This document shows positions 1-16,716 of a stretch of DNA of 50,755 nucleotides, piece by piece. The notes beneath the pieces were generated by a model. The model saw only the letters and a program-made list of their open reading frames with translations, did no database searches and was not told where the DNA came from. Made by a program: the position numbers and the translations under genes. Numbering within the stretch: the stretch's first letter is position 1; every line of letters starts with the position of its first letter. This DNA is from Dipetalonema caudispina (lineage: Eukaryota > Nematoda > Chromadorea > Rhabditida > Onchocercidae): positions 1 to 50,755 of the forward strand of contig JABVXV010000399.1 in the NCBI GenBank assembly GCA_013365325.1, given 5' to 3'.

Positions 1-36
<36 letters not shown>

Positions 37-796
37 AATAGGACAAAAGATGCGAAAATGAGATAACAAATGGTTTGGTAAGGAATATCGGAAAAGAGTG
101 GAATTTTTCATATAACATACATCATTTTCACGCTTCACCAGATGTTTCGGGATAGTGCGGGTTTTTTTTTTTTTTTTTTTTGAAAAATTTTGAAACTTGA
201 AATATTACTTCATAAATGGATGAAAATAGCTTTCACATATTCAATCTCATTCTAAATTATTCTTTTTTACTTTTTTATTATAGCATTCAAAAAATATATG
301 AGGAAAAATTATTTTGTTTTTTTTTTTTTTTTTTTCGACAAAAAAGTTTGTTATTAAGAAAAATAACCGTAAATAAATTTTGTTTCAATTTTTGTTTAAA
401 AGAAATTCCAATTAAAAATAACATGAAATTTTTCTTTTTTTTTTTTTTTTTTTTAGCTTAATTCCAAGCAAAACATATGAATAACTAAATATATATAATA
501 TATATTAATGTAAAAGAATTCCGGAAATTTTGTTAACAACAAAAAAAAAAAAATAATTTTCGAAATGTTCCTCACTCATTTCACCTATTATTCCTTTATT
601 CCTTTTCCTATTACATCAAATGATTCATTTACAAAAAAAAAAAAAAAAAAAAAAAAAATGTTTCAATACAATTGAGAAATGAATTTCATCCCCTTTTTTC
701 AATAACGATAACAACAATTCCATAAAAGAGGAAAGAAGGAAGAGGACCCTCAAAAAAAAAAAAAAAATTCATCTCATTTCTCCTCTACTTTTTCTT

Positions 797-900
<104 letters not shown>

Positions 901-1083
901 CCTGAACAAAACAAAAAATTCGTCATTTGCATCAAATGTGAGCAATATGTACTACTTTCAACTGCTAAATTCGATGGATCAATAATATCATTTGAAAAAA
1001 TGTTAACATTACATTGTAAGTGCTTACCAAAAAAAGTAACAAAATAATTTTCTTTTTCTTGGCAATTTTATTTATTTATTTTA

Positions 1084-1122
<39 letters not shown>

Positions 1123-2281
1123 TTGAGTAAACAACAGAAATGAATTGTTTGCATAGCGTTATGCGTTGATGAAAATAGATGATTTTCATATGAAATTTAT
1201 CGTTTTGTTTAAATGAGTGAAGTATTTATGATAATTAATAATTGGGGATGATCATTATTCCGGATAGTTTTACTTTTTCATTTAGCTATACTTTGTTTCA
1301 TTCCAATTTTGATGTGAAAAATTCGCTTTTGTCATAGGGGAGGAAAAAAAAAAGACCAAAAAACAACAGGATATAATCCTAGAAGGAGAAAAAACTGAAA
1401 AAAAAAAAAAAAAAAAAAGAGACAATATGAAATCGGATTACGGGAATCGCATAAGATCAGTAAATAGAGTTGATAACTATTTATAATTTTCATTTTTTCT
1501 GTAAATTATTTCAATGAAATTTACATTAATAATGAAGGATTCATGAAAAAGAAAATTTACAGTATTTCAAGAGAATCAGTGCAAATTAAGTTAGTGCAGA
1601 TTAAAGGAATAAAACAATTAGATAAGTTAGCGTCGTATTTTCCACTGCGCACAACTGGAAGATCCGGAAAATGTATCAAATTGAATATGACGGATAATAT
1701 CGATAATTTAGATCGAGTAATTTAGATACTTAATATTTCTGTAAATTCATAGAAAATTTATATTTCATGGAAAGACAGTAAAAAAAAAAGAAGGAATATA
1801 TGTGATTTATAATGAAATTAAATAATTTTTAAAATGTTACTTGCCGTAATCTTTTCAAAATGGGATGATAGCATACCTGAAATTACATATTGCAAATGAT
1901 ACTTTGAAAACTTATTAAATTCTCATCATATTTAATTAATTTTGATAAATATTCAAAGCAATTTGTCACCTATGATGATCATATATTGATCAATTGATAA
2001 GCGTAGGATGAAAGACAAGGAGCAAAAAGGATGCTATAAGTGATAGATAATATCAGTAATAGTATATAAGATAGCATTATCATATTGTATCGTTTATTTT
2101 TTTACTATTATTTATATTAAGGAAATTAAGGTTATCTGAATTGGTAGATGAAAAATGAGTGACCTTACAACTAACCCTTTAAAAGGAGAAAAAGAAAGAG
2201 AAGTAGAAGAGTGAGCATTGAGAAAGAACTTTTTTTCTATTATTTTTTTGTTTATTTTTTCTTTTTTTATTCTTTTTTTTT

Positions 2282-2333
<52 letters not shown>

Positions 2334-2785
2334 GGATAGGAGAGAGAGAGAAAGAGGAAGAAAGAGAGAGAGAGAGGGAGAGAGGGAAAAGATGAGGTAA
2401 AGATACAGGTATGTCGGGTGTAGAAAATATTGGTGAAGTTAGAAAGGAATAGGAGAATGGGATAAAAAAAAAAAAGTTCATCGGGGAAAGGAATGAGAGA
2501 TATAACCTAAAACGATCAGGAACATCTGCCATATGAAAGTAATTGAACGGATCAATAGATCTGTTGTTATCTATAACGGGGGTTATCCTTTAAGCTATTT
2601 TGTCCCTAAATTAATTATGCCATATAATTAAAAGAAGAGAAGAGATGATTGGCCAAGATGAATATGAAATAATCCATCGAATACAACAATTATGGATGAC
2701 ATCGTCCCCGTTCTTGACATTTTACGCGTAGTCTCATCTCTATTATTGTGATATGTATGCGCATACTTCTTATCCCTTATCAAAA

Positions 2786-2860
2786 GAGAGGAAAAGAGGA
2801 GGAGAAGGAGGAGGAAGAGGAGGAGGAGGAGGAGGAGGAGAAGGATGAGGTTGAAAGGAG
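2786..2860. repeat. GGA-rich polypurine tract
   Basis: A purine-only stretch dominated by GGA/GAG trinucleotides on the + strand. It lies about 120 nt upstream of a pyrimidine pentamer array on the same strand. Confidence 0.85.
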
Positions 2861-2980
2861 GAAAAGATAGATGAATGGGGAGGTATTAGAAGTAGAAGTA
2901 GTTGGCACGAGCAGACACTGGTTAACACTTTAACGGCACCATTCCTCCTCCACTTCATTCTTCCTGTCTCATCCCCACCC

Positions 2981-3127
2981 TGTCCCGTCCTGTCCTGTCC
3001 TGTCCTGTCCTGTCCTGTCCTGTCCTGTCCCGTCTTGTCCTGTCCTGTCTTGTCTTGTCCTATATCATCCCAATCCGTCTCGTCTCGTCTCGTCTCCTCC
3101 CCTCTCGTCTCGTCTTGTCTCGTCTCA
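2981..3127. repeat. Pentanucleotide array (TGTCC)n passing into (CGTCT)n
   Basis: Tandem TGTCC units with a few CGTCC/TGTCT variants run from 2981 to about 3060. A short spacer follows, then TCGTC/CGTCT units to 3127. Read on the - strand it gives a Thr-Gly-Gln-Asp repeat frame that is a by-product of the array, not a gene. Confidence 0.9.
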
Positions 3128-3180
3128 TTCATGTATACAATGTTCTATCATTGGCTTTGATGATAGACCACTCCTACAAA

Positions 3181-3304
3181 TATACACACACATATACACA
3201 GACACAGACACACACACATAGACACACACACATACACATATATATATATGTGTATGTGTGTATGTGTATGTGTGTGTGTATGTATGTATGTATGTGTGTG
3301 TGTT
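3181..3304. repeat. Compound dinucleotide microsatellite (CA/TA passing into TG/TA)
   Basis: An alternating purine-pyrimidine tract: ACACAC/ATACAC units, then TATATA, then TGTGTG/TATG units. The two halves are complementary, so the tract could form a cruciform or Z-DNA-prone segment. Confidence 0.85.
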
Positions 3305-3984
3305 AAAGGACTTGATAGGCTGAAGAGAACGTTCCTTCTTGCATTACTGATATTTCCTATTTTGATGTATTCCCTCAACCTTCCATGCCCCCTTGCTTGA
3401 CCTCTCGTCTTTCCTCCATATACTCTTTCCTTATATTCTCCCTCGACCTAATAGGAAACATTTAGCTTGCAAGTTAGCCTTTAGGAATTAACCTTATCGG
3501 ATTTTATCTTATTTTCATTAACCTAATCGATTGATCGTTTAGTCCTTACCAATGTAATATTCTTTGAATGAAGAAATCCGATTTCTTTCCGAATATTTGT
3601 TGTACTGGTGATGGAAATAGTGAGATATCGGAAAGGTTAAAAGTCATGGAAAGGCGAAGGAGACGTCAAGAGAGAGAAAGTGTTGATGATTGAAGCAGGA
3701 AATAGGTATGGTGATATTATTATCCTTTTTGCTGGGTCATTTTTTGGAGTAGACTTCGGAGATTTTCTCTTTCAAGGGTAAGAAAGGAGAAGAGAATGAT
3801 GGAAAGAGGGGAGGAGAATATATAAGCATCAATACATTGTGGTTAGGAGAAAGAAAGGATAGGTCAAAGGTTAACCCTTACACAATAGCCGCGCCCATTG
3901 CGACGTGTTGGGTAGATGGATGTAGCTCGTTCGTTCAGATTGGCTTGAGTAACATGTAGCGAGAGGTCAGATCGAGGATGGAGC

Positions 3985-4140
3985 TACTGCGATGGCGGAG
4001 GCGACGATGACATCAATGACGGTAATGATGATAATGGCTGTGTGACTACGAAGGAGGGGGGTCGTTGGCACAACTCGGTACCCGTTGCTATGCTCAACAA
4101 CCCAATCGTCATCATTGTCATCGCCACGCCATCGCTGATG
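3985..4140 (+). ncRNA. Candidate third hairpin upstream of mir-100/let-7
   Basis: GCGATGGCG at 3989-3997 is exactly complementary to CGCCATCGC at 4127-4135. Further matches continue inwards with bulges (GGCGA, TGACA and ATGA blocks) for roughly 35 bp around a loop of about 60-70 nt. It lies about 90 nt upstream of the mir-100 hairpin. It does not match a miRNA I recognise, and both arms are rich in GAT/ATG triplets, which inflates chance pairing. It may be part of the primary transcript fold rather than a separate RNA. Confidence 0.3.
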
Positions 4141-4227
4141 ATCCTGTACAGGACGTGTGGTAGTGACCAACGGTGATTTTATGTGTATATATATATGTGT
4201 GTATGTGTAGATGTGTTACCGGTGCGA

Positions 4228-4316
4228 GGTAGCCCACGGTCAACCCGTAGATCCGAACTTGTGTTGAGATTTTCTTTCGAACATGAGCTCGGCACTCGGG
4301 TAGATTGCGTGCCACC
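4228..4316 (+). ncRNA. mir-100: mir-100 precursor; mature miR-100-5p at 4242-4263
   Basis: The 22 nt at 4242-4263 begin AACCCGTAGATCC and match the animal miR-100-5p sequence I know over its full length, including the ACCCGTA seed shared with the nematode miR-51 family. The 3' arm (star strand about 4281-4302) pairs with it through ACCCG, CCGA and the TTGTGTT end with G-U wobbles, leaving one internal loop and a short terminal loop. The stem continues about 20 bp outwards (4228-4241 with 4303-4316), as expected of a Drosha substrate. In animals this miRNA is developmentally regulated and often co-transcribed with let-7; here let-7 follows on the same strand, with 174 nt between the two mature sequences. 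Confidence 0.96.
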
Positions 4317-4427
4317 ATATCATTCCAACGCGTACCATACCCAACCATCCACGATCCTATCATTTTTCTGATGGCGAGAGCTGTTCTCATATGTTGCTCT
4401 CTCCTATATTAACAGTCTCGAATGGTA

Positions 4428-4515
4428 GCTTGCTCGATGAGGTAGTAGGTTGTATAGTTATGAGTTGTATCATATCGGAGAAACTGTCCAGCCTGCTAGC
4501 TTGCCGTGCGGGTCC
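4428..4515 (+). ncRNA. let-7: let-7 precursor; mature let-7 at 4438-4459
   Basis: The 22 nt at 4438-4459 begin TGAGGTAGTAGG and match the canonical let-7 miRNA at every base. The opposite arm at about 4483-4505 (ACTGTCCAGCCTGCTAGC...) pairs with it with several U-G wobbles and one mismatch near the centre, and resembles known let-7 star strands. The loop is 4460-4482, and partial pairing extends about 10 bp below the mature strand. let-7 times late larval and adult transitions in nematodes by repressing targets through 3' UTR sites. It follows mir-100 on the same strand, so one primary transcript is likely. A short open frame that runs across it is an accident. Confidence 0.97.
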
Positions 4516-4555
4516 ATCATCCCTCCTCAATCTCCCCTCGTCGCTTTACCCGAAT

Positions 4556-4612
4556 TCAACGAACTATATTGATCGTAGTATGTGCTCGACTATATTTATC
4601 TGCTAGTTCGAT
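4556..4612 (+). ncRNA. Weak candidate hairpin downstream of let-7
   Basis: CGAACTA at 4560-4566 is complementary to TAGTTCG at 4604-4610, with an interrupted inner stem (GAT and TA blocks). The hairpin is short and its lower stem is poor, so a separate miRNA is doubtful. It is noted because it sits within 50 nt of the let-7 precursor, in the same GC-richer island. Confidence 0.15.
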
Positions 4613-4619
4613 TTGCTGG

Positions 4620-4895
4620 TGATATGGATGATTCATCCAGTCAGGGATCATTCATGAAAATTATAGGCCTGTATCACAAGAAGATACAAAATTTGTCCGT
4701 GATGTTGAAACTTTAACCTTTTCATTTTCGGAGCATTATCGATATCAATGTACGGTTTATGTCATTTACCCAGTGCTTATCACAAATGTATAATGATGAA
4801 CCACCGTTCATTCCTACTTTTTTTTTTTTTTTTTTCAATGGTAATGTGTTATCTCTAATTTCATTCCAGCCTTCAAAAAGAAAATGAGTTTATCG

Positions 4896-4926
<31 letters not shown>

Positions 4927-5439
4927 GGAGTTGAATTATGAAAATAACGAAATCCTTCATCCTATAAATGAACAGTAAGAGACAAATATTTATTACCCTT
5001 ACAATTTAGTGATATTGATACATTCTTCTTAAACTACATACTAAGGAGTAGGTGTTTAACTTGAAATTGATTTTTAGGTATTGACTCGTTTCATTTTTGC
5101 AATAGGTTGCTAATGCAATCCTTCATTTATTTGATCTGTTAATTTCATTGCTTAATTTGATAATTTGAGATGAATATTCTCATGATTAAACTAAAGAAGA
5201 TCATATTAAATGCCTCCTCAAATATCAATTGTATCTTTATGACTGGCATAAACATTTCCAGAAGTATTGAGTGTCGCATTACAGTATCATTTCGTTCCTC
5301 ATCTCCTCCATGAGCTACGGAACCCGCTCTTATTCAAGTATTGCAAATTATTTTCTTCCGATCCTGTCATACGGACGATTTCTATGAAATTGACAGATGT
5401 ATCAGCCGTACGGAAACATGCTATTCTAGAAGTATTCTG

Positions 5440-5482
<43 letters not shown>

Positions 5483-8400
5483 AGCTTATATAAAAAAGAA
5501 AGAAAATTGTGCCCAATTCTTACATCTTTTGCCTTTCCGGATTCGCAAAGTACAGATAACTGGTAGAGTGCATATCGGTTGCGACATCATTTCCTGCTCT
5601 TCATATATCACATGATCGTAAAATTTTTTGACATCGTTATCCGTTATTTCTCCTTCTCCCTTATTGCTTTACTCCTGTATATATATTTCTCTTCCTTTTC
5701 CCTTCTTTTGTTAACCTTGAAGGATTCCACAAAATTTTTCTTGGAAAATTTTTCATGTCAATATTGTGGGTTAAAAAGAATGGAAGGAAGCTAATAATTA
5801 ACCAAGAAATTACAGCAAAATTTACAAAATTATCGCGATTGAAAACTTGAAACATGATCCAAATATCAATGAAAAATGCATACAAATGGTTCGAAATCGA
5901 TGTTCAACGGTTAACTTGAAATGAATTATGCCTACAAAAATCTTCAGGGTTGTTTAGCTATCCTAATTAACGAGTCATAATATGAAGAAGAGTCAATCAA
6001 TCGGTTACCGGTTAAACTATCGAAACTTCGAATTGCTTAACCTGAAATTGTGAATGTATGATAAATATCTTAGCGTCATTATCGTAGCTGCCCGAAATAA
6101 TTCTAGAATACTTCTATAGATCCGTATTGTGTCAAAAATTGAATTTCAAATAACAACAAGAGGTATGGAATGTGAAGTTTTTCTATCACAACATTGTTTT
6201 CTTCATTTCATAATTTTTCATCTGTTCTTTTTTTTTTTTTTTGTGCAAATTGTTGATGATACATTAGATAAATTATTTTACATTAAAACTACGTCAAAAT
6301 AGACGAAAGATTGTGAGATGTCATTAACGATGAAATTTTCATGAACTATTCCATCAATAACTATCGCACTGATAGTATATGTTAACAAACTAATGTATTA
6401 TCATCCTTTCACTCTATCATCAGCAACAGCAGCTACAATCAATCGTTGAAATTGTCCTTGAAGAAAAGATACTAATGCTATGTATCAACCATACCAACCA
6501 TAGATGAGCTTCCATATTCATTTTACAAGTTCTTTTTTTTTTAATTTATGAGATTATTTTAAATTATTTACAATATCACTTTTGTTAAATTTGATATTTT
6601 TAGCTATGGTTTCAATTCCACCAAGTTTTTTTTTTTTTCTTTCCTTTTAGTTTTCCCTTTAGGATGTTTTCAAGGATGAAATTGAAACATCAGATGACAT
6701 CATATTGTACAATTTGAATTTGTTTTTTTCTTCCTTTCAAAATTCTGCACCTTTGTTTGCCACATTCTGCTAATAATCATTCAAATGTATAATCTAATCA
6801 ATTGCTGTCATTTTCATCAGTTTCATTCAACATCAGATATTTCGGGAACATCAACCTGAAACTAAGACAATGATATTTCGAACTTAAAATTGAAGAACAA
6901 TATTGGTTCTATTTTTAACTCAGGTTAGTTTAATCTATTGTTTGACGTTGTTACATTTTTATGTACAATAAATTGTTTATTTTCAAATGCGTTAAGTACA
7001 GTTTTGACATTTGGATTTTTCATCATTACAATGACATCCTTAAAGAGCCAATGTAATAAGTTAACAAAGTAAGTGATCATAAAAACTATACAAAATTAAT
7101 TTTGAAAAATTTCAAGAATTTTTGAAACATGAAGCATTTTTCAACGAATGGCAGCAAAATGATAGATGTTATCTAGTTATATATGAATGTAAAATTAGAT
7201 CATTTTGTTCATGTTATTCTTCCAAAAGAAAAGTACGAGAAATGTTTCTAAGTAAATGCAGTTAGATTTCAACCTGATACAAGCTAAATTACTTCAAAGT
7301 GATACCTGATATGATTGCAATTTAAATATCGTTTTTCATGCTATACATTTTGGTGTTGATTCTGTTGTAACTACAATGTTTAGTGGTGTTTTTCATAATG
7401 TCGAATCTTGAATCTGTTGATGTGTAGATCTTTTATGTTGTCAATTCAAATCAGAATCTTCCATATTTCAACGTTGGCATTATCATGGATGAGATGGAAA
7501 AATCGCCTTCATTGGTTTCTAATTTTCCTAATGCAAAATGTGTAACCACTAAGAATGTAAGGAAATTGTGTCCGAATTCTCTTGAATAATATAAATATTT
7601 CTCCTATACTATTCCATTTTTAGTCTTTCGAAGTGTATTTGATAATTCATCGATGAAATCTTCAATAGTTTTCTTTTTGTATAGCTGTTATCTGTACGAA
7701 AGGTATATGTAAATTAACTATTCAATCCATTTTGCAATCAAAAAGTATTGGCTAGCTGAAGAGGTTAAAAGTCACTTCGCAATCTGAAAATATTGGTTGG
7801 TTGAAAAAGGTTAAAAGTCTAATAGGCTTTCTTGATACTGTGAATGAAAACTTTTCAGATGGTATTAAAATAGAAATTTTACAAATTTATAAAGCGTTTG
7901 GTTAAACAAACTTAATAACAGAAGTATGAAATTTAGTTTTTTTAATTATGCTGGAAATCATGTAAAATTCATACCGGTTTTCAAAATATTTTGAAATTTT
8001 AGAATCATACAGAATATCACCCACCACACATGCTAAGTAGGACATTTCAGCCTGAAAAGAATATCAATTTTTAAAAAGCCAAATTTTTCTAATTGAGTAA
8101 TAAATGTAATTCCTTAACAATACTTCTCCTCTCAATATTCAGAAACTGTAAAATGTTTGCAACATTAGATTAAGGTAAACTATAAAAAGTTACATTTCAA
8201 CGTCATTAAACTGAAAAATGTTTCCAGAAGCAAAAATCAACAATTTTTTGAAACTGTAAACCGAACATACACCAATGTCTTAATAAATGACGTTTTTCAT
8301 TGTTTCACTGTTTACAACAATATTTCCGCAAATATTCTTTCGTTGAAATCATTTCAGATCTAATCGAATTCCAATACTTCCTATTTTTTAAATATGATGC

Positions 8401-10840
8401 TCCATTTCTTTTTTTTTTTTTTTTTTCTGTTCTTTTTTCTTGTTAACATTGTACCATTCTAATTAAAGAATGATGGAGCATACTTTTTTTTCTTTTTTCG
8501 TCCAGCTATTCCTCAAAATTTCATCAAAATTTTTATCAAACAAATATCAAATTTGAATCACGATTATCTTCTTTTTTGTGACAGAAGAAGATTTGTTAAA
8601 ACTTTAAAAGAGAAGAGGTAATTTATGCGAAAGGATTTCTCGCATAAATTACACTTCATTTTTTTTTTTTTTTTTGTTCAATGATACTGCTGAGAATCTT
8701 AACATAAAAGAGGAAAAAAGGGAGAAAGTGAAAAACAGAGAGAGAGAGAGAGGAAAAAAGGGAAAAGAATTGTATGGAGAGGGGTTCAATTTTTGATGCA
8801 TTTTTTTAGTGAAATGATCTATAAGTTAGAAAGAAATTGAAATGGAAATGGAGAAAGAATAAAAGTACCACAACAAAGAAAATTTGGCACGGGAAAGTCT
8901 TAATTAAGTAAAAATTTCAATTATTTCAGAGGATTTTGAAGCAGAAATGAAATGAATGAAAATCGAAAATTAAATTAAATTGAAATCCCACAAGGAAAGA
9001 AAAAGGCAGACGAAAAAAAGTTAATCACGAAAATGTTTGTTTCTTTTTTTTCTATTTTAAAATTAAAGTTTCGTATTAACCAACCTTTGATTAATTTAGA
9101 CCTATTATTTAGCATCGAAAAATGGTTATGCATCCGGATATGTTTACACTATCAAGACTTAATCTTAACATTTTATAACATATCGTCTCAAGGTTTCTCC
9201 TCTTCACAACATCTAACAGCTCGGAAAAATAGCTATTGATGAATTAGTTAGGCAAATGAATCTTTGCAACAAAAAAGAAGAAAACAAGAAGTGGCTGCTG
9301 AATCAGTTAAGCTCAGTTAAACGATTCAAATGAACTGGAATGGATGCAAAATTTTCTGAATAAATGATATAACCTTGTGAAGTGACATTTGTTAAGGTTA
9401 ATAAAAGATGACATGGCCAATATATGTGAAGGAATTACCGCGTGCTGTACTTAATCCATCACAACCAATGAAAATTCACGTTTTTACCGACGCTTCCTAT
9501 GACTTTTTTGTATAACCCGGGATAATGATTATCTAACAACAAAATTTTTAATATCTTCCTAACGCTAGAACTTTTTGTCTTGTTAATAAAGAATGAGTAA
9601 ATCAGTCAACCGATTAAACTTTTGTTTATGCTCAATATATTAAATGTTCATGTCCAAATGCATGAACTCTCCTAGTAATTTCCGAACAGAATTATTCAAA
9701 AAAAGTTTGAAGATGAGGGTAACACATACGTTCCTTCCCAAATTCTTACTCTCAGGAATGCGATATTTCTACACATTAGTACATTTCCTAACCAGACAAA
9801 AATTTTCATAGTATTCCAGGCTATTTCTTTAACGGACCGCGTTTAAAAATCGATGTAAAATTTCGACATTTTTGGGAAAGTGGGGGATGGGAGTTATATG
9901 CGCAAGTTGGGTTGTTTGAGCTGGTGGGATTGGAGGGTGAAACGTAAGGGGAAGTGGATTATTGTCCTATATGTATCACGTACGTAGGATAGCATTATAT
10001 GGATTATTTACGTGGAGATGATTTAGGAAAAGATTTCATGGAATTTTTATCTTTTACAGAATATTTTTCAATAAAATTTTTGCTCTAACAAATGAACGGA
10101 TTGGGTTATTGTGATGCATGTGTCAATTTTAAGTTTCAAGCTGTAAATCAGTCGTTATTTATCCTGATTATCTGCATCCGTAATCATCACAATCTTTCCC
10201 AATATTCACTGATAATTTCTCTCTAGGGTCTCTACTCTAGATATATGTGTATTTATTCTAGTATCATCTGATTTCCATTTTAAGTATAGCTCTATCTTCT
10301 CCAGTTTTTTAAGATCCAAAAATTGTGTCGATCCTTTTATTCATCTCATATACTAGTTATTTTAAATAACAAGAGTGATTTTAATCAACCTTTCAAATAG
10401 CAGTGTAGCACCATAAGCTTTGGTTTAATGGTTATGAAATAACGTGGTGATGTCTGGTTTTTAGGAAGTGAATTGGCCTAGATTCTTTGGGAGGTCAAGG
10501 GAAAAGTAACTAGTATGACCCTACGAGTTCATAAATGTCTTAGGCTGGCGTCTATTTTGTAGTGCTTAGTTATGCTAATTACTTTAGTAGATTAGTTCTG
10601 ACTAACAAGTGTAAGGGATTCGTGGTGGAAAATGGATCAAGGGTTAAGTCTCAATGTTGCAATAGTTTCATTAATCCCTTCATAATTGCTAATGCAAGTA
10701 CTATTATATCACACCTCCGCTCAGTGACAAGTTGACACTAGGAGGATTGGAATGGTTCCAACAGATTTCATCATAACCGATGTTATTTCGAAATTCCATT
10801 TGTTAGACTTAATCGAGTTTCAGTTTTTTAATTGGATTTG
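4620..10840. other. Long spacer between the miRNA island and the helicase gene
   Basis: About 6.2 kb without a protein exon I can support. Open frames are short and split by stops, with no recognisable domain. Base composition is uniformly AT-rich, with scattered poly(T) tracts (for example 4821-4836, 4900-4926, 8409-8426). It could hold the 3' part of the let-7 primary transcript and regulatory DNA for the helicase gene. I did not see a lin-4/mir-125-like TCCCTGAGA sequence on the + strand. Confidence 0.5.
7734..7823. repeat. Tandem duplication of a 45-nt unit
   Basis: Two adjacent 45-nt units (7734-7778 and 7779-7823) both begin GCAATC and both contain TATTGG and AGGTTAAAAGTC; they are roughly 75-80% identical. 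The core GAAAAAGGTTAAAAGT recurs exactly at 18211-18226 in an MRPL2 intron, and a shorter form occurs at 3631-3643. Confidence 0.75.
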
Positions 10841-10850
10841 TTTTTTCTAG
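10841..10850 (+). promoter_or_regulatory. Probable trans-splice (spliced leader) acceptor of the helicase gene
   Basis: TTTTTTCTAG ends at 10850, followed by a 49-nt leader and then the first in-frame ATG at 10900. I see no matching upstream 5' exon. This fits spliced-leader addition, which is common in nematodes, but an ordinary 5' UTR intron is also possible. Confidence 0.5.
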
Positions 10851-10899
10851 GTTTTGCCCTGCTCTGCTGTTGCTTCAAAGGCCTAACGAGACAACTGTG

Positions 10900-15965
<5,066 letters not shown>

Positions 15966-16716
15966 GGAGTTTGTACTTGATCTTGAATGCGTCCATTTTC
16001 ACATGTCTAAACACCATCACTTTTTTTTTTGAGACTTATGGGTCAGGCGTTGTACGGCCCTTAGGAGATATTTCGACGAGACTTGTGTTATTTAGAGACC
16101 GTAAAGATAGTCAATTTCGAAAGTGGTTTTTGCAAGCTGTTCTTCCTTTTTCATTTTGTAGTTCATTGTGAATTGTTCCTCTTGTGTTTATATATATATG
16201 TGTCTGTTCAGTTCCGCTACTCCGTAACACTGAGTCATTGATGATCTTTGGATTTATTCCTATTAAATCTTGTTTTAATTGTATTAATGGATCCTCCATA
16301 TGTCCGTTTGTTATTATCTTCATTTCATTTTTCTATAACTGCAGCAATCATCGGTGGCGCTAAAGTATTGCTATGATAACGTAACTGTTTGTGTAACGCC
16401 ACAAAATTTGTTTTGTCTGTTTCATTCACCAAAATTATTTCTAAACAGCTAAATGGACAAGGCGAAGGAATTCGTTGATTGTGAGGGGCGTGGAGTTACA
16501 GATTCGTAAATTGTAAGTTACAGCCACTATCCAGCCGAGAGTCGGCATTTTTCTTAAACGCTGAAAGGGAAAGGGGTAAGTGCCGCATTCCGAATCATGT
16601 CTTTTAACCTAGATTCGGTTTGGTATCTTATAGAGCCCAATATTAAGCTTGTATTGCAAATACGGTTGAAATAAAAGTAATTTTTTTTTCATTGTTTACA
16701 TACATGGTAACAAATA
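15966..16716 (+). other. Helicase 3' UTR and convergent spacer
   Basis: No coding exon is seen. An AATAAA polyadenylation hexamer at 16670-16675 is the clearest candidate for the end of the helicase mRNA, implying a 3' UTR of about 0.7 kb. The next genes are on the opposite strand, so transcription converges here. Confidence 0.45.
16670..16675 (+). terminator. Polyadenylation signal AATAAA of the helicase gene
   Basis: An exact AATAAA about 705 nt after the stop codon, followed by a T-rich stretch. An earlier variant signal could be used instead. Confidence 0.45.

Noticed and set aside
1543..1725. 60-codon ATG frame in the left spacer
   Set aside because: More mixed composition than its neighbours, but no family resemblance, no flanking exons and no clear signals.
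2179..2532. Ser/Lys-rich open frame over poly(T) and GA-rich tracts
   Set aside because: The translation is produced by simple repeats; no splice context or domain.
2770..3132. Thr-Gly-Gln-Asp repeat protein on the - strand
   Set aside because: It is a reading of the (TGTCC)n array, not a coding repeat.
4391..4606. 71-codon open frame across let-7
   Set aside because: It overlaps a perfect let-7 hairpin, has no recognisable domain and is explained by the RNA gene.
5267..5566. 99-codon frame in the spacer after let-7
   Set aside because: Runs through a poly(T) tract (poly-Phe) and shows no conserved motif.
5884..5898. GGTTCGAAATC resembling a tRNA B box
   Set aside because: No cloverleaf arms or A box at the right distance.
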